This document shows, piece by piece, positions 36,127-44,857 of a DNA stretch of 64,000 nucleotides; position 1 is the first letter of the stretch, and each line of letters begins with the position of its first letter. Origin of the DNA: Rhizobium sp. RM (GTDB lineage Bacteria > Pseudomonadota > Alphaproteobacteria > Rhizobiales > Rhizobiaceae); the NCBI RefSeq assembly GCF_013390595.1, contig NZ_JACAWV010000024.1:62001-126000 (forward strand), written 5' to 3'. Below the pieces are notes generated by a model. It had not been told where the DNA came from. It saw only the letters and a list, made by a program, of their open reading frames with translations, and searched no databases. Made by a program: the position numbers and the translations under genes.

Positions 36127-37206
36127 TCAGTCCATTGCTGCCGACGGCCGATCATTGTTACGTTGACTGAAAAAACTGGCGAGGGTGTCGATATCCTCAT
36201 CGGTCAAATTTTTAGCAGCGACCGCCATGAGATGGGATGCTTTTCCTCCTCCTCTGACGCCCATCCGGAACAATCTGAGCTGCTGGCCGAGATAGGCGGC
36301 ATTTTGCCCAAAAAGACGCGGGTAGTCCTCATTCCCGTTGTCGCGTTCGTGGCACGAGAGGCAGGCTGGAATTCTGTCGATCGAACGACCGTTCTGAGCA
36401 AGCTGCAAACCCGCCTGGTACCGTTCGGCGTTAGTCGGTCCGACCTGCTGCCACGACACCCGTTGTTCAGCATAGTGACCGGCAAGTTTCTTCAAATCGT
36501 CCTGGGACAGGGGTCCAAGGGCAACACTCATGATGCCGCTTGGCCGTCTGCCCGCTTTATAGGCTTTTAGGCTTTCCAGCAGGTAGGCTTCCGATTGTCC
36601 TGAAATGAGAGGTACTGCACCTCCATTGCCTGGTCTGCCTTGCGCGTGGCAGCTTTCACAGGTCATGACGAGCGGAGTAAGGCTCCTCGCCGTTGGTGTC
36701 AGTTGCAATCCTGAAAGCTCGATGTAATCGCGGGCGCTCATTTGCGGCAAGTTGCGTAAAAAGCCGACCATGGCCCAGACCTCATCGTCGCGAACCTGGG
36801 TCGGCCAGGATGGCATTCCGGTGAACCGGACGCCATGTTTTACGATTTCGAACAATTGCGCATCGGTCCACGCGTTCACAGCGACGCTCAGATCTGGGGG
36901 TGGAGGGAGCATGGACAACATGGTCGAAGAACGCTGCTCAGCAGGCGAGCCATGACAGACAGCGCAACCACTCTGGAAATGAGCGGCTGCCGCCGCGGTC
37001 GATGAGGGATCGTCATGCCTTGAAGGTTCTGTCGATAATGATGCCGTACGCACCGAGTTGCGCATCACCCAATGCAAGAACCAGTCGGTTGCCGCCCAGT
37101 GGCCTGTGCTGGCGCGCACCCCGATTAGACCTGACCAGGCTAGCCCAAAGACCAGGGCCGGAACGGCCACAGCAAGGACGGCCAGATGTCGCCAACGCAT
37201 CCTCAT
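36127..37206 (-). CDS. Triheme c-type cytochrome
   Basis: 359 residues: an N-terminal anchor helix (about 6-28), then three CxxCH haem c sites at 81-85 (CAVCH), 183-187 (CESCH) and 282-286 (CLSCH), each with a downstream methionine candidate (for example FTGMPSW). The second and third domains look like cytochrome c4. It is a likely periplasmic electron donor to the oxidase of this operon. ATG 37206 overlaps the ctaG-like stop by ATGA. Convergent with the MgtC gene (4 bp between stops). Confidence 0.88.
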   Translation of the reverse strand: MRMRWRHLAVLAVAVPALVFGLAWSGLIGVRASTGHWAATDWFLHWVMRNSVRTASLSTEPSRHDDPSSTAAAAAHFQSGCAVCHGSPAEQRSSTMLSMLPPPPDLSVAVNAWTDAQLFEIVKHGVRFTGMPSWPTQVRDDEVWAMVGFLRNLPQMSARDYIELSGLQLTPTARSLTPLVMTCESCHAQGRPGNGGAVPLISGQSEAYLLESLKAYKAGRRPSGIMSVALGPLSQDDLKKLAGHYAEQRVSWQQVGPTNAERYQAGLQLAQNGRSIDRIPACLSCHERDNGNEDYPRLFGQNAAYLGQQLRLFRMGVRGGGKASHLMAVAAKNLTDEDIDTLASFFSQRNNDRPSAAMD

Positions 37207-37853
37207 CGACGCAGCTTCCCTGTGAAGGGCGCTTTCTCCTCCAGCGCGCCCGCGAGCAATGCAATGCCACCGCCGAGATAGACAATTGCTCCCACCAGAA
37301 GCATCACGACGCCGCCGGCATGTTGGTCCATTGTTGCGGTTAATGAGACACCAAAACAACTTACCTCGCCTGATCCGTAAAGGGGGCGCGGTGCAAGCGC
37401 AAGCAGAGCCCCAAGTAGCGTCATGTGCATTGACGTGAACAACAGGCCGAAAACGCCAGCCAGGCGTCTTTCTTTACGATCAGCCGTTCCGCCACCCAGG
37501 CAGGCCAGCCAAAGCGTCAGACCGGCACCGAAGAAGACGAGTTGCTCAATCGCCGCAACGACAACTGATGTTTCCGATAGAGCCCGCATTGCAGGAACAT
37601 GCCATCCCCATACCGCAAACAGCTCCAGTACCGATGCCAGAAGCGGCGTTATCCAGGCCGAGCCCGAGGAGAAATCATATTGCGAGCCCGATAGAGCCAA
37701 TGCGAACAACGGCGCGGCTATGGCTACCACGCCCATGTGAACGACCATATGAACTGTAAACGAAGTCCGATCCGAGAACGGGAGAACGCCTGCCCAGAGG
37801 ATGGCGAGAACCGCAACCGCTATGATAAGCGTCTTTGGGGTCATGTCTGACAT
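37203..37853 (-). CDS. Caa3-type CtaG cytochrome oxidase assembly protein
   Basis: 216 residues with about six membrane helices. HMVVHMGVVAIAAPLFALA, WGWHVPAMRAL and TSMHMTLLGALLALAPRPLY carry the histidines and tryptophans typical of the caa3_CtaG family, which helps deliver copper to the oxidase. It is not the Cox11-type CtaG. It overlaps the preceding membrane-protein gene by 13 bp and the cytochrome gene by 4 bp. Confidence 0.87.
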   Translation of the reverse strand: MSDMTPKTLIIAVAVLAILWAGVLPFSDRTSFTVHMVVHMGVVAIAAPLFALALSGSQYDFSSGSAWITPLLASVLELFAVWGWHVPAMRALSETSVVVAAIEQLVFFGAGLTLWLACLGGGTADRKERRLAGVFGLLFTSMHMTLLGALLALAPRPLYGSGEVSCFGVSLTATMDQHAGGVVMLLVGAIVYLGGGIALLAGALEEKAPFTGKLRR

Positions 37854-38224
37854 TCCGCAAGAAAGAGCAACGGGATTGCGGTAAAGATTACCGCCACGAA
37901 GCTCAAACCTGACAACAGCAGTGTAGCAAAGCCCTGGAACAACGTTCGCGACGATCGCGTCGGTTCGTCATGCGGGGGGTCATCTGCGCCAAACCCCCAT
38001 TGCCGCCATGCAAGCCATGCAGACATAACGATCATCAACAGCGCTGCAACGGTGAAAATAACAAGGCCTATACGAAGCCCGTCAAAAGAGAAGGAGACCG
38101 GAAGGCGTTTGGCACAAAAGATCGCCGCCAGCACGTAACAAACGAGAAAATGCAATCCCCAGACGACAGGAGCCGTGAACAGCGTCCATAGAGTTTCGAC
38201 TTCGCGTGGGATGAAACTCTTCAT
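37841..38224 (-). CDS. Oxidase-operon membrane protein, 127 aa
   Basis: Three hydrophobic helices (TLFTAPVVWGLHFLVCYVLA, LRIGLVIFTVAALLMIVMSAW, LFQGFATLLLSGLSFVAVIF). Similar small proteins accompany ctaG in rhizobial and pseudomonad oxidase clusters; none has a known activity. Its ATG overlaps the ctaD stop by ATGA. Confidence 0.75.
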   Translation of the reverse strand: MKSFIPREVETLWTLFTAPVVWGLHFLVCYVLAAIFCAKRLPVSFSFDGLRIGLVIFTVAALLMIVMSAWLAWRQWGFGADDPPHDEPTRSSRTLFQGFATLLLSGLSFVAVIFTAIPLLFLAECQT

Positions 38225-40731
38225 GTGGCCACCTCTGGAAAGACGCCCAAAACAATGAACGTCACCACGGCAGTAACAGCCATGAAGTGCCAGTAGAGCG
38301 TTACGTTGCAGATATCCTGGTCATATTCATGCGTCATTCGTCCTGCGAGGCTGCGAGCCAGACAGTAAAGGTGCATCACGGCACCGACGACACCGTGAGC
38401 AACCGTCCACAAAGTAATGACCCAGACAATCGCAGGATAGACATTTGCTGTCGGATCCATTTTCGAAACATACGGTCCAGCAAGTGCGGCAAGCGATGCT
38501 GTGATCGTCAAGATGAGCGCTGCAACCAGCACAAAACGGCAAGCCAATGCCGACCTGTTGTTCGTTTCACGCGCGAGGATGGTAAGAAGCCACGCCAGCA
38601 CATAGAGCCCAAGGGCAACCATCGGCCAGAACAGGCCAGGTCCTACGACCGCAGTAAAATCATCATGCACGGTCCAGTAAAAGAAATAGCCAAAGATCAG
38701 GCTTGCAAACGCCGTCCCGTCACCGACCATGGTGATGAACATGGCCCACCAGCCAACGGAGGCTGGGCCAGACACGTAGACCGGCAGACTTAGTCCAAGG
38801 CCGACATCGGTTTCCGGTGTCTCCGGAATTGGCGCCGTGCCTGTCCAGAGCCAATAGAGTATGGCGATAAAGGTAATGATGGCGAACACGATGGTAGCCA
38901 CCCACCAGTGGAACGTCAAAGCGACAAAGACACCACCGAGTGCTAAGGCAGCAACGATTGTGACATAGGAAACACCGCCAACTCGCAAACACTGAATCGG
39001 TTCGCCGTCCAGCACCGATGTCACCAGAGTTTCGCGCTTTCCTGATTTTGCATCGGGCAGATAGAACCGGCCCGCCTCGATATCATCCTGCAGGTCCGGT
39101 TGATCCCAAAGCGGATAGCGACTGGTTATGATCGGAACCGAACGCATCCCCCAACTTTCCTTCGGATCATTTGTCCATTCCAGCGTGCCGGCATTCCACG
39201 GATTGAGGTCAGGCGTTGCAAGATCTGGCTTTTTACGGAAAATGTCGATGACGAGCGTCGCGACCCCTGTAGCGAATATGAACGCACCGATCGTTGAGAT
39301 TAGATTGTAAAGGCCCCAACCGAATTCAGCCTGGTACGTGAAAACACGTCTTGGCATGCCGGTGAGGCCGGAAAAGTGCATCGGAAAAAAAGCGACGTTG
39401 AAGCCGCTGAACATCAACCAGAACGCGACCTTGCCCCATTTATCGGAAAGTTTTTTTCCCGTTACAAAGGGAAAATAATAATACATGCCCGCGACGACTG
39501 GAAAAAGCATCCCGCCAATCAGAACATAATGCAGGTGGGCAACAATGAAATACGTGTCATGTGCCTGCCAGTCGAATGGCACAAGCGCAACCATGACACC
39601 GGTCAAGCCGCCAATAACAAATATGATCAATCCGCCTGCGCCGAACATCATTGGAACAGAGAATATCACTTTCCCCGCAAGCATTGTCGCAATGAAGACG
39701 AAGATCTGAACGGCGGTCGGAATGGACACAGCCTGTGAAGCTGCCGAGAAAAAAGCCAGCGATATTTGCGGCAGCCCGGTGGCGAACATGTGGTGTACCC
39801 ACAGACCAAAACTCAGGAAGCCGGTGCCGACTGCGGCAAGCACGATCCAGGAGTAACCGACAATGGGCCTTTGCGAGAAGGTCGGCACGATCATCGCCAT
39901 CAAGGCAATCGCCGGCAGGAAAATGATGTAGACTTCCGGGTGACCGAAAATCCAGAAAAGATGCTGCCATAACAACGGATCGCCTCCCTTCGTGACATCG
40001 AAGAATGGCCATCCGAACATTCGTTCCATCTCGAACAGGATGTCGCCTGCAATCAACGGGGGGAATGCAAAAAGGATCATCCCGGCAACTATCAGCAGAT
40101 ACCAGGCAAACATCGGCATCATGTTGATGCGCATGCCCGGCGCCCGGCACTTCATGATGCCAACAATGATTTCGACTGCAGCGGCGATCGATGCGACCTC
40201 TATGAAAGACAGACCAAGAAGCCAGATATCGGCCCCGATACCGGAATATTCCTTATCGGTTGCAAGTGGTGGATACATGAACCAGCCAGCATTGGGTGCT
40301 GCATTGAAGAAGATCGAGCCACAGACAAATACGCCGCCGAGCAGAAAGCTCCAGAAACCGAAAGCCGACAGCCGGGGAAAGGGAAGTTCCCGGGCTCCAA
40401 GCATGGAGGGAAGAAGATAAATCGCCACCGCCTCGAAAATTGGCACAGCGAAGAGGAACATCATCACCGTTCCGTGCAATGTGAAGGCCTGATTGAACAG
40501 TTCCGCGGAAATGAGATCGTTTTCCGGCACAGCCAACTGCACACGGATCAAAAGACCGAGCAGTCCCGCAAACAGCATGAAGGCAAATGCGGCGACCCCG
40601 TACCACAGTCCAATCTGGGCATTATTGACCGATGTCCAGTAACGGAGCCCTTTGGGTGTTTCCCAGGCTTTGCGCAGGCGGTTTTCCTGTGCCGCGCGTT
40701 CCTCGGTTGAGAAATTGCCCAATTGGACCAT
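38221..40731 (-). CDS. ctaD: Cytochrome c oxidase subunit I-III fusion
   Basis: 836 residues. Residues about 1-560 are subunit I: HGTVMMFLF (low-spin haem His), WQHLFWIFGHPEVYI (CuB His and cross-linked Tyr), WVHHMFATG, and HDTYFIVAHLHYVLIGG with haem ligands. After a hydrophilic linker, about 620-836 form a subunit III-like helical bundle (GWWAMFITMVGDGTAFASLI, HEYDQDICNVTLYWHFM). It reduces O2 to water and pumps protons in the inner membrane. ATG 40731 shares one base with the ctaC stop; the longer frame upstream is antisense to nothing and has no site. Bradyrhizobium CoxMNOP has a related layout with separate genes. Confidence 0.92.
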   Translation of the reverse strand: MVQLGNFSTEERAAQENRLRKAWETPKGLRYWTSVNNAQIGLWYGVAAFAFMLFAGLLGLLIRVQLAVPENDLISAELFNQAFTLHGTVMMFLFAVPIFEAVAIYLLPSMLGARELPFPRLSAFGFWSFLLGGVFVCGSIFFNAAPNAGWFMYPPLATDKEYSGIGADIWLLGLSFIEVASIAAAVEIIVGIMKCRAPGMRINMMPMFAWYLLIVAGMILFAFPPLIAGDILFEMERMFGWPFFDVTKGGDPLLWQHLFWIFGHPEVYIIFLPAIALMAMIVPTFSQRPIVGYSWIVLAAVGTGFLSFGLWVHHMFATGLPQISLAFFSAASQAVSIPTAVQIFVFIATMLAGKVIFSVPMMFGAGGLIIFVIGGLTGVMVALVPFDWQAHDTYFIVAHLHYVLIGGMLFPVVAGMYYYFPFVTGKKLSDKWGKVAFWLMFSGFNVAFFPMHFSGLTGMPRRVFTYQAEFGWGLYNLISTIGAFIFATGVATLVIDIFRKKPDLATPDLNPWNAGTLEWTNDPKESWGMRSVPIITSRYPLWDQPDLQDDIEAGRFYLPDAKSGKRETLVTSVLDGEPIQCLRVGGVSYVTIVAALALGGVFVALTFHWWVATIVFAIITFIAILYWLWTGTAPIPETPETDVGLGLSLPVYVSGPASVGWWAMFITMVGDGTAFASLIFGYFFYWTVHDDFTAVVGPGLFWPMVALGLYVLAWLLTILARETNNRSALACRFVLVAALILTITASLAALAGPYVSKMDPTANVYPAIVWVITLWTVAHGVVGAVMHLYCLARSLAGRMTHEYDQDICNVTLYWHFMAVTAVVTFIVLGVFPEVAT

Positions 40732-41792
40732 CAATGCAAGCCTTTCAGATAGGTGGCGAGCTGATCCGTCTCCTTTGATGACAACATGGCGTAGTGCGGC
40801 ATGAGACCACCAGGCTTGAATTTTGCCGGTTCGCGAATGAAGCGCGCAATGTTTTCCGTCGTGGCTGGTAGCGACCCCGCACCGATGAAGTTTCGCGACC
40901 CGAATGCCGTCAGGTTCGGGCCGATCACACCTTTCGCCGACGTGCCTGAAATGGTGTGGCAGGCTGCGCAACCATGATTGAGGAACAGGGTGAACCCCTG
41001 CGCTTGCTGGTTCCCAGAGGGATTTTTGCGAGACGAAATCCACTCCGCAAATGCAGTTGGTTCCAGCGCTTCAACGACGAGCCCCATCATGCCATGAGAC
41101 GTTCCGCAGAACTCGGCGCATACGCCTCGATATAGTCCGGGCTTTTCGGCAAGAAGCGAAAGCGTATTCACCCGCCCGGGTATCATGTCCATTTTTCCGC
41201 CGAGCGATGGGATCCAGAAGGAATGGATGACATCCGCAGACTGTAGCGAGAACGTAACTCGCTCGCCGACAGGCAGCCGAATCTCATTCGCAGTTTCGAA
41301 GAGTACGTTGTCATCCACATCGAAATAACGAATACGCCACCAAAATTGCTCGCCGGTCACCTCGATTTTCCGATGAACAGTTTTATCGAGATCAAACCAT
41401 GGGCGCATCTGCGGCATGAGCCACACCGTGTAGGAAAGAAGCGCCACAAGGACCGCGGTCGGAAAAAGTGCTCCACCCCATAGAATAAGCCTGCCTGCCG
41501 CCTTTTCCGAAAATGCGTTTTTCTTCCGCACCGCGAAAATCAGCAGAATGACGACCCCCGCCCAGATGACCGTTGCTCCCCAGAACATCACCATGGCGAG
41601 ATCCCTGACATCGGCCGCCTCTTTTCCGGAAGGGTCGAGCGCAGAGTGATTGCCGGAACATGACGACAGCATGATACTCAGCCCGAACGCGATAACTCCG
41701 CATGCAGACGCTCCACACCAGCGATTGCCGCGGCACGGAGCTGGCGTCCTCGAAATTCTGAATTTGCACTGGGGATAGCTCATTGCGCACAT
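40731..41792 (-). CDS. ctaC: Cytochrome c oxidase subunit II with a cytochrome c tail
   Basis: 353 residues: lipoprotein-like signal (LSIMLSSC), two membrane helices, a cupredoxin domain whose CuA site is HSFWIPSLGGKMD...CAEFCGTSHGMM, then a fused cytochrome c with CAACH and distal GGLMPHYAML. CuA receives electrons from the attached haem c and passes them to subunit I, so the enzyme is of the caa3/CoxM type. ATG 41792 (GGAACGGG upstream) or 41783 is the start. First gene of the oxidase operon; no EcfG or FixK box was recognised upstream. Confidence 0.92.
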   Translation of the reverse strand: MCAMSYPQCKFRISRTPAPCRGNRWCGASACGVIAFGLSIMLSSCSGNHSALDPSGKEAADVRDLAMVMFWGATVIWAGVVILLIFAVRKKNAFSEKAAGRLILWGGALFPTAVLVALLSYTVWLMPQMRPWFDLDKTVHRKIEVTGEQFWWRIRYFDVDDNVLFETANEIRLPVGERVTFSLQSADVIHSFWIPSLGGKMDMIPGRVNTLSLLAEKPGLYRGVCAEFCGTSHGMMGLVVEALEPTAFAEWISSRKNPSGNQQAQGFTLFLNHGCAACHTISGTSAKGVIGPNLTAFGSRNFIGAGSLPATTENIARFIREPAKFKPGGLMPHYAMLSSKETDQLATYLKGLH

Positions 41793-41878
41793 CGTCCCGT
41801 TCCATGACTGAATGCACAACCTTGGGTTCCGTTCCGCTCGCGGTCGCTAACAGGGCAGATGCTCCATCCGAATGACCT

Positions 41879-41903
41879 GGAACCTTGGACGAAATCAGCA
41901 GTT
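41879..41903 (+). promoter_or_regulatory. EcfG-type stress promoter
   Basis: GGAAC (41879-41883), 17 nt, GTT (41901-41903; aGTT). It sits 60 nt before the broken small gene at 41964 and about 180 nt before the DUF2934 gene. Confidence 0.6.
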
Positions 41904-41963
41904 CGGGGATTGCAGAAGGGATAGCGCAAGCGGCGCGGCGCGGTTAACGGATGGAGACGACCA

Positions 41964-42101
41964 ATGCCACGTGGAGACAAGTCAGCCTACACCGACAAAG
42001 GAAGCCGAGCGGCGCGCATGGGCAACGCGTCAGCCCCGTCAGCACATATTTGTCCCAACGCAATCACACGTGACGGAGGATGTCATGCCAGAGTCTCGTG
42101 A
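41964..42101 (+). pseudogene. Collapsed small stress-protein gene (MPRGDKS type)
   Basis: ATG 41964 follows GGAG and opens MPRGDKSAYTDK, the start of a common rhizobial small hydrophilic protein. The expected central part is absent; KEAERRAWAT, its usual C-terminal motif, appears at once but in another frame (41998-42027). An internal deletion that also shifted the frame explains both. The remnant frame runs to a stop at 42101 and overlaps the DUF2934 start. Confidence 0.5.
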
Positions 42102-42276
42102 GGAATGGATAACCAAACGCGCATACGAAATTTGGGAGCTTGCAGGAAAGCCCGACGGTCTCCATGAAAGTCACTGGGCGCAGGCAACTGCGGAATGGGA
42201 AGACCGAACGCCTGCACCTGACGCCCCGAGAGAAAGCTCCCCCGCGGCGTGGAACGGAAAGGAAAGGGAAGCTTAG
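42085..42276 (+). CDS. DUF2934 protein, 63 aa
   Basis: Begins MPESREEWITKRAYEIWELA and continues GKPDGLHESHWAQATAEWE, the DUF2934 pattern found in many rhizobial small proteins. ATG 42085 has GGAGG 5-6 nt upstream. No function is known for the family. It is open upstream in the same frame, where it joins the KEAERRAWAT remnant. Confidence 0.75.
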   Translation: MPESREEWITKRAYEIWELAGKPDGLHESHWAQATAEWEDRTPAPDAPRESSPAAWNGKEREA

Positions 42277-42314
42277 ATGAGGTTGACCTGCTGCGGCACC
42301 ATTGACGAGGAAAC

Positions 42315-42485
42315 TTAGCCACCTGTCGCCGAAAATCCGATCATTGTCGCATAGACCACAAATACCACGACACCAATGATCACCATGGTCGTGATGACGA
42401 ACTTGGCAGCACGCCGCTTCTCGGGCTTGTTGTCGTTCGGCTCGGTTTTGCGCAAGACTGGATCGCGGGAATCATTGGCTGCCAT
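42315..42485 (-). CDS. Small membrane protein, 56 aa
   Basis: MAANDSRDPVLRKTEPNDNK, a basic stretch (KRRAAK), then one helix (FVITTMVIIGVVVFVVYATM) and a short tail. ATG 42485 follows AAAGGA, and a stress promoter lies 31 nt upstream. Its family is not recognised. Confidence 0.7.
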   Translation of the reverse strand: MAANDSRDPVLRKTEPNDNKPEKRRAAKFVITTMVIIGVVVFVVYATMIGFSATGG

Positions 42486-42516
42486 GACGATATCCTTTCA
42501 TAAAATACGCCATTCT

Positions 42517-42541
42517 AACGCTTTGGCCACCCAACCGTTCC
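42517..42541 (-). promoter_or_regulatory. EcfG-type stress promoter of the 56-aa gene
   Basis: On the minus strand GGAAC (42541-42537), 17 nt, GTT (42519-42517) with the consensus C, 31 nt before ATG 42485. Confidence 0.7.
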
Positions 42542-42802
42542 GCCATCCTAATTCACGCGACCGCCCCAGATCGATAACGGCTAGCACTTGCCCCAGCAAG
42601 CCGCCCCCAGGCGAGATAACCGACACGATAAGAAATGGGGCGGCCGCGGCGACCTTTCCGCGCCTTGCGGGCGTGCACGGCGACCTGTTCAGTTTATTCT
42701 CCCCTTTCGCCCACCATGCTCGAAAACTCTGCACCGCTACTCGAAACCATCGGTGGCGAGCGGGGTTAGGAATGCGGAGAGCAAATTCGAAAGGAGAAGA
42801 CG

Positions 42803-42991
42803 ATGAGTAAAGAGAGCGGAGAATCCGATCGGATTTCCAGAATGGCTCAAGACCAACAACAGGACTTCCTGAGACGTTCGTCCCTGCAGTTCCTAGAATG
42901 CGCAATACATCTGTGTGCGACCAGCATGAGCATATCGGAACTTGCGACCCACCTGGAAAAACAGGCGCAACATTTGCGCGAGTTCGGCTAG
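42803..42991 (+). CDS. Small protein, 62 aa
   Basis: Begins MSKESGESDRISRMAQDQQQ; the rest is helical with two cysteines (FLECAIHLCATSMSISELA). ATG 42803 follows AAAGGAG with good spacing. Family unknown. It is followed 16 bp later by the DUF6894-like gene, a probable two-gene unit. Confidence 0.6.
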   Translation: MSKESGESDRISRMAQDQQQDFLRRSSLQFLECAIHLCATSMSISELATHLEKQAQHLREFG

Positions 42992-43007
42992 AGATCGAGG
43001 GAGCCAT

Positions 43008-43247
43008 ATGCCCCGCTATTACTTTGATGTCATGAGTGGCAACAGCGTTCTTGAGGACATGGAAGGAAGCGAACTTGTCGATCTCAATCATGCCGTCGCA
43101 GAGGCGCTTGAGGATGCACGAGCGTTAATGAGTGAAGCCGTCCGGCAAGGCCATGATATTTCGGATGGATCCATCGTCATACGGAATGGCGATCGCACCT
43201 TGTTAAAAGTGATCCGATTCACTGATGCTCTGGACAGGAAATCCTGA
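43008..43247 (+). CDS. DUF6894-type small protein, 79 aa
   Basis: MPRYYFDVMSGNSVLEDMEG, then ELVDLNHAVAEALEDARALM and IVIRNGDRTLLKVIRF form the usual DUF6894 pattern (strand, acidic loop, helix, strands). Very common and often multicopy in rhizobia; function unknown. ATG 43008 follows AGGGAG. Its 3' end overlaps the convergent Crp/Fnr gene by 45 bp. Confidence 0.8.
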   Translation: MPRYYFDVMSGNSVLEDMEGSELVDLNHAVAEALEDARALMSEAVRQGHDISDGSIVIRNGDRTLLKVIRFTDALDRKS

Positions 43248-43973
43248 CAGTGCAGCCCCAACGCGCATCCTCGCGATCAGCTTTTCATACTCCCGTTCTG
43301 CGTTTCCGTAGGTCATCGATGCAACCTGATCGAGGAGATTGCGATCGATAATACGTACATTTCCGCGACTGGCGCGGATCGCATGAATGCCCTCCAGAAC
43401 GTGCAACTCATTTGTTATTCCGGGACGCCTTACGCCAAGAACGGTTGAGAGAAACTCATGCGTAATTGGAAGATTGTCAGTAGCGAGCCGATCGTGACAC
43501 ATGAGGAGCCAACGAGCCAGCCGCTCGCGCAAGGTATGCTGGCCATTTGCCAGAACAAGCTGCCCCACCTGAACCAGACAGACGTTTATGTAACCCAGCA
43601 CCATGTCCCGTATGCGGACATTTCTCTCCATCTCCCGACGGATCTCATGAGCCGGGACAAGCAGGCCATCGCCGGCAACATACATCACTGTTTCATCAGG
43701 CGTCGCTTCAGCGCCCAAAAGGCTTGGCCATCCAGTCATGCCCTCGCACCCTACCGGCATCACTTCCATGCTTTTTCCGCCATCGGTGTGAGCAAGCGTC
43801 GATGCCAGACCGGTTTCTATAAAACAGACGTGAGTAATGGGGGAGTTCGTCGCGACCAGACGATGGCCGACGGGCAATTTAACTGGCTCCATATGGCGGG
43901 AAAGACGGGAAAAGCTTTCGCCGTCGAGGGCACTGAGTAACCGATTGCGAACTTGGAAATCTGATTCAAACAT
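43203..43973 (-). CDS. Crp/Fnr-family transcription regulator
   Basis: 256 residues: an N-terminal cNMP-binding-like domain (PVKLPVGHRLVATNSPITHV, ETGLASTLAHTDGG, PVGCEGMTGWPSLLG), a dimer helix (QHTLRERLARWLLMCHDRL) and a winged HTH (LPITHEFLSTVLGVRRPGITNELHVL). It lacks FNR cysteines. Such proteins are plentiful in rhizobia and often respond to stress. No EcfG-type site was seen upstream. Related to the gene at 44858 and the pseudogene at 17700. Confidence 0.85.
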   Translation of the reverse strand: MFESDFQVRNRLLSALDGESFSRLSRHMEPVKLPVGHRLVATNSPITHVCFIETGLASTLAHTDGGKSMEVMPVGCEGMTGWPSLLGAEATPDETVMYVAGDGLLVPAHEIRREMERNVRIRDMVLGYINVCLVQVGQLVLANGQHTLRERLARWLLMCHDRLATDNLPITHEFLSTVLGVRRPGITNELHVLEGIHAIRASRGNVRIIDRNLLDQVASMTYGNAEREYEKLIARMRVGAALSGFPVQSISESDHF

Positions 43974-44166
43974 GGCGGTCCGGTTGGTTCGCCTTTCTGC
44001 TTAAACCTCAACTGCGAGCCGCACTTTAGCATCTGGAAATTGTAAGAAAACCATGAGTACGTTTCCGTACCAAGTCGCCGGCCGGGGGGCTAGCAACGAA
44101 GTCCTTCTAAGAAAACGAAGTGTCCGCAGACGTCGGCGACGTTGAAACTGTCGGTCTTTGTGAGAA

Positions 44167-44448
44167 TTACCCTGTTATTTGATCATCCAGAAACGACCGA
44201 ACAACCTCGTGTCTTACCTCGGCCTCAAGGCAAGCTGCGAGCATGTTTTCATAGGCAACAGCGGCGGGTGCGTCCCTTAAACGTGCCAAGTGGCAGCTCC
44301 TGACTGCGCGCCAGTAATGAGCCCCGGATTTCACCGGCCATTCCTCTTCCAACAGATAAATCGCCTCGTCCATTTCCTCGACGAGGATGCGACGTCCTTT
44401 CATCAGAATTAAAAGGGAGCATGCTCCAAGCAGCGGGATCGCGGTCAT
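44167..44448 (-). CDS. DUF982-like protein, 93 aa
   Basis: Contains EEEWPVKSGAHYWRAVRSCH and AAVAYENMLAACLEAEVRHE, resembling the W-P-x-x-x-G-x-x-Y ... C ... E pattern of rhizobial DUF982 proteins. A short hydrophobic N-terminus (IPLLGACSLLILM) may be an anchor or part of the fold. ATG 44448 has AAGGAG 7 nt upstream. Function unknown. Confidence 0.65.
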   Translation of the reverse strand: MTAIPLLGACSLLILMKGRRILVEEMDEAIYLLEEEWPVKSGAHYWRAVRSCHLARLRDAPAAVAYENMLAACLEAEVRHEVVRSFLDDQITG

Positions 44449-44857
44449 TTATGAACTCCTTGGCTAACCTGCCCTCGCGCCGCACCTCGCTCCGGCAAGT
44501 GACCCCTATCTGTCTCTCTGCGCTCCGGTTCCCACAATTTTCCTGAAGACAGAATAATGGCGTTTGCCTTGCGTGTTCCGACCACTCGGGAAGTTTCTGC
44601 GACCGGTGAAGCATTGCCGAATTTGCTTGATGGCGGAAGTTGAACGGACAACGCCTTATTGTCGGAACTGTCGGGGAGCCTCCTCGTTAAAGATGTGATC
44701 TACCTCTTTGGATCGAGCAAGGACATTGTGGTGTACACAAGGGCCTTGCGGCATCGCAAGTCGCCTCAACGCGCTTCGTGTCATGACTCCCGTCACGACG
44801 CACACAATCGATTACACGTCTTTGAATCACCTCGCGAGCCTCACAGAGGAAACCGTT
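44449..44857. other. Intergenic region with a stress promoter
   Basis: Contains the plus-strand EcfG-type promoter 44664-44688. Two GTTCC strings near 44540 and 44578 are not followed by the -10 element. No other gene is supported; the open frame extending the Crp gene upstream to 44708 has no start context. Confidence 0.4.
44664..44688 (+). promoter_or_regulatory. EcfG-type stress promoter of a Crp/Fnr gene
   Basis: GGAAC (44664-44668), 17 nt, GTT (44686-44688) with the consensus C (cGTT). The leader to ATG 44858 would be about 165 nt. Confidence 0.65.
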
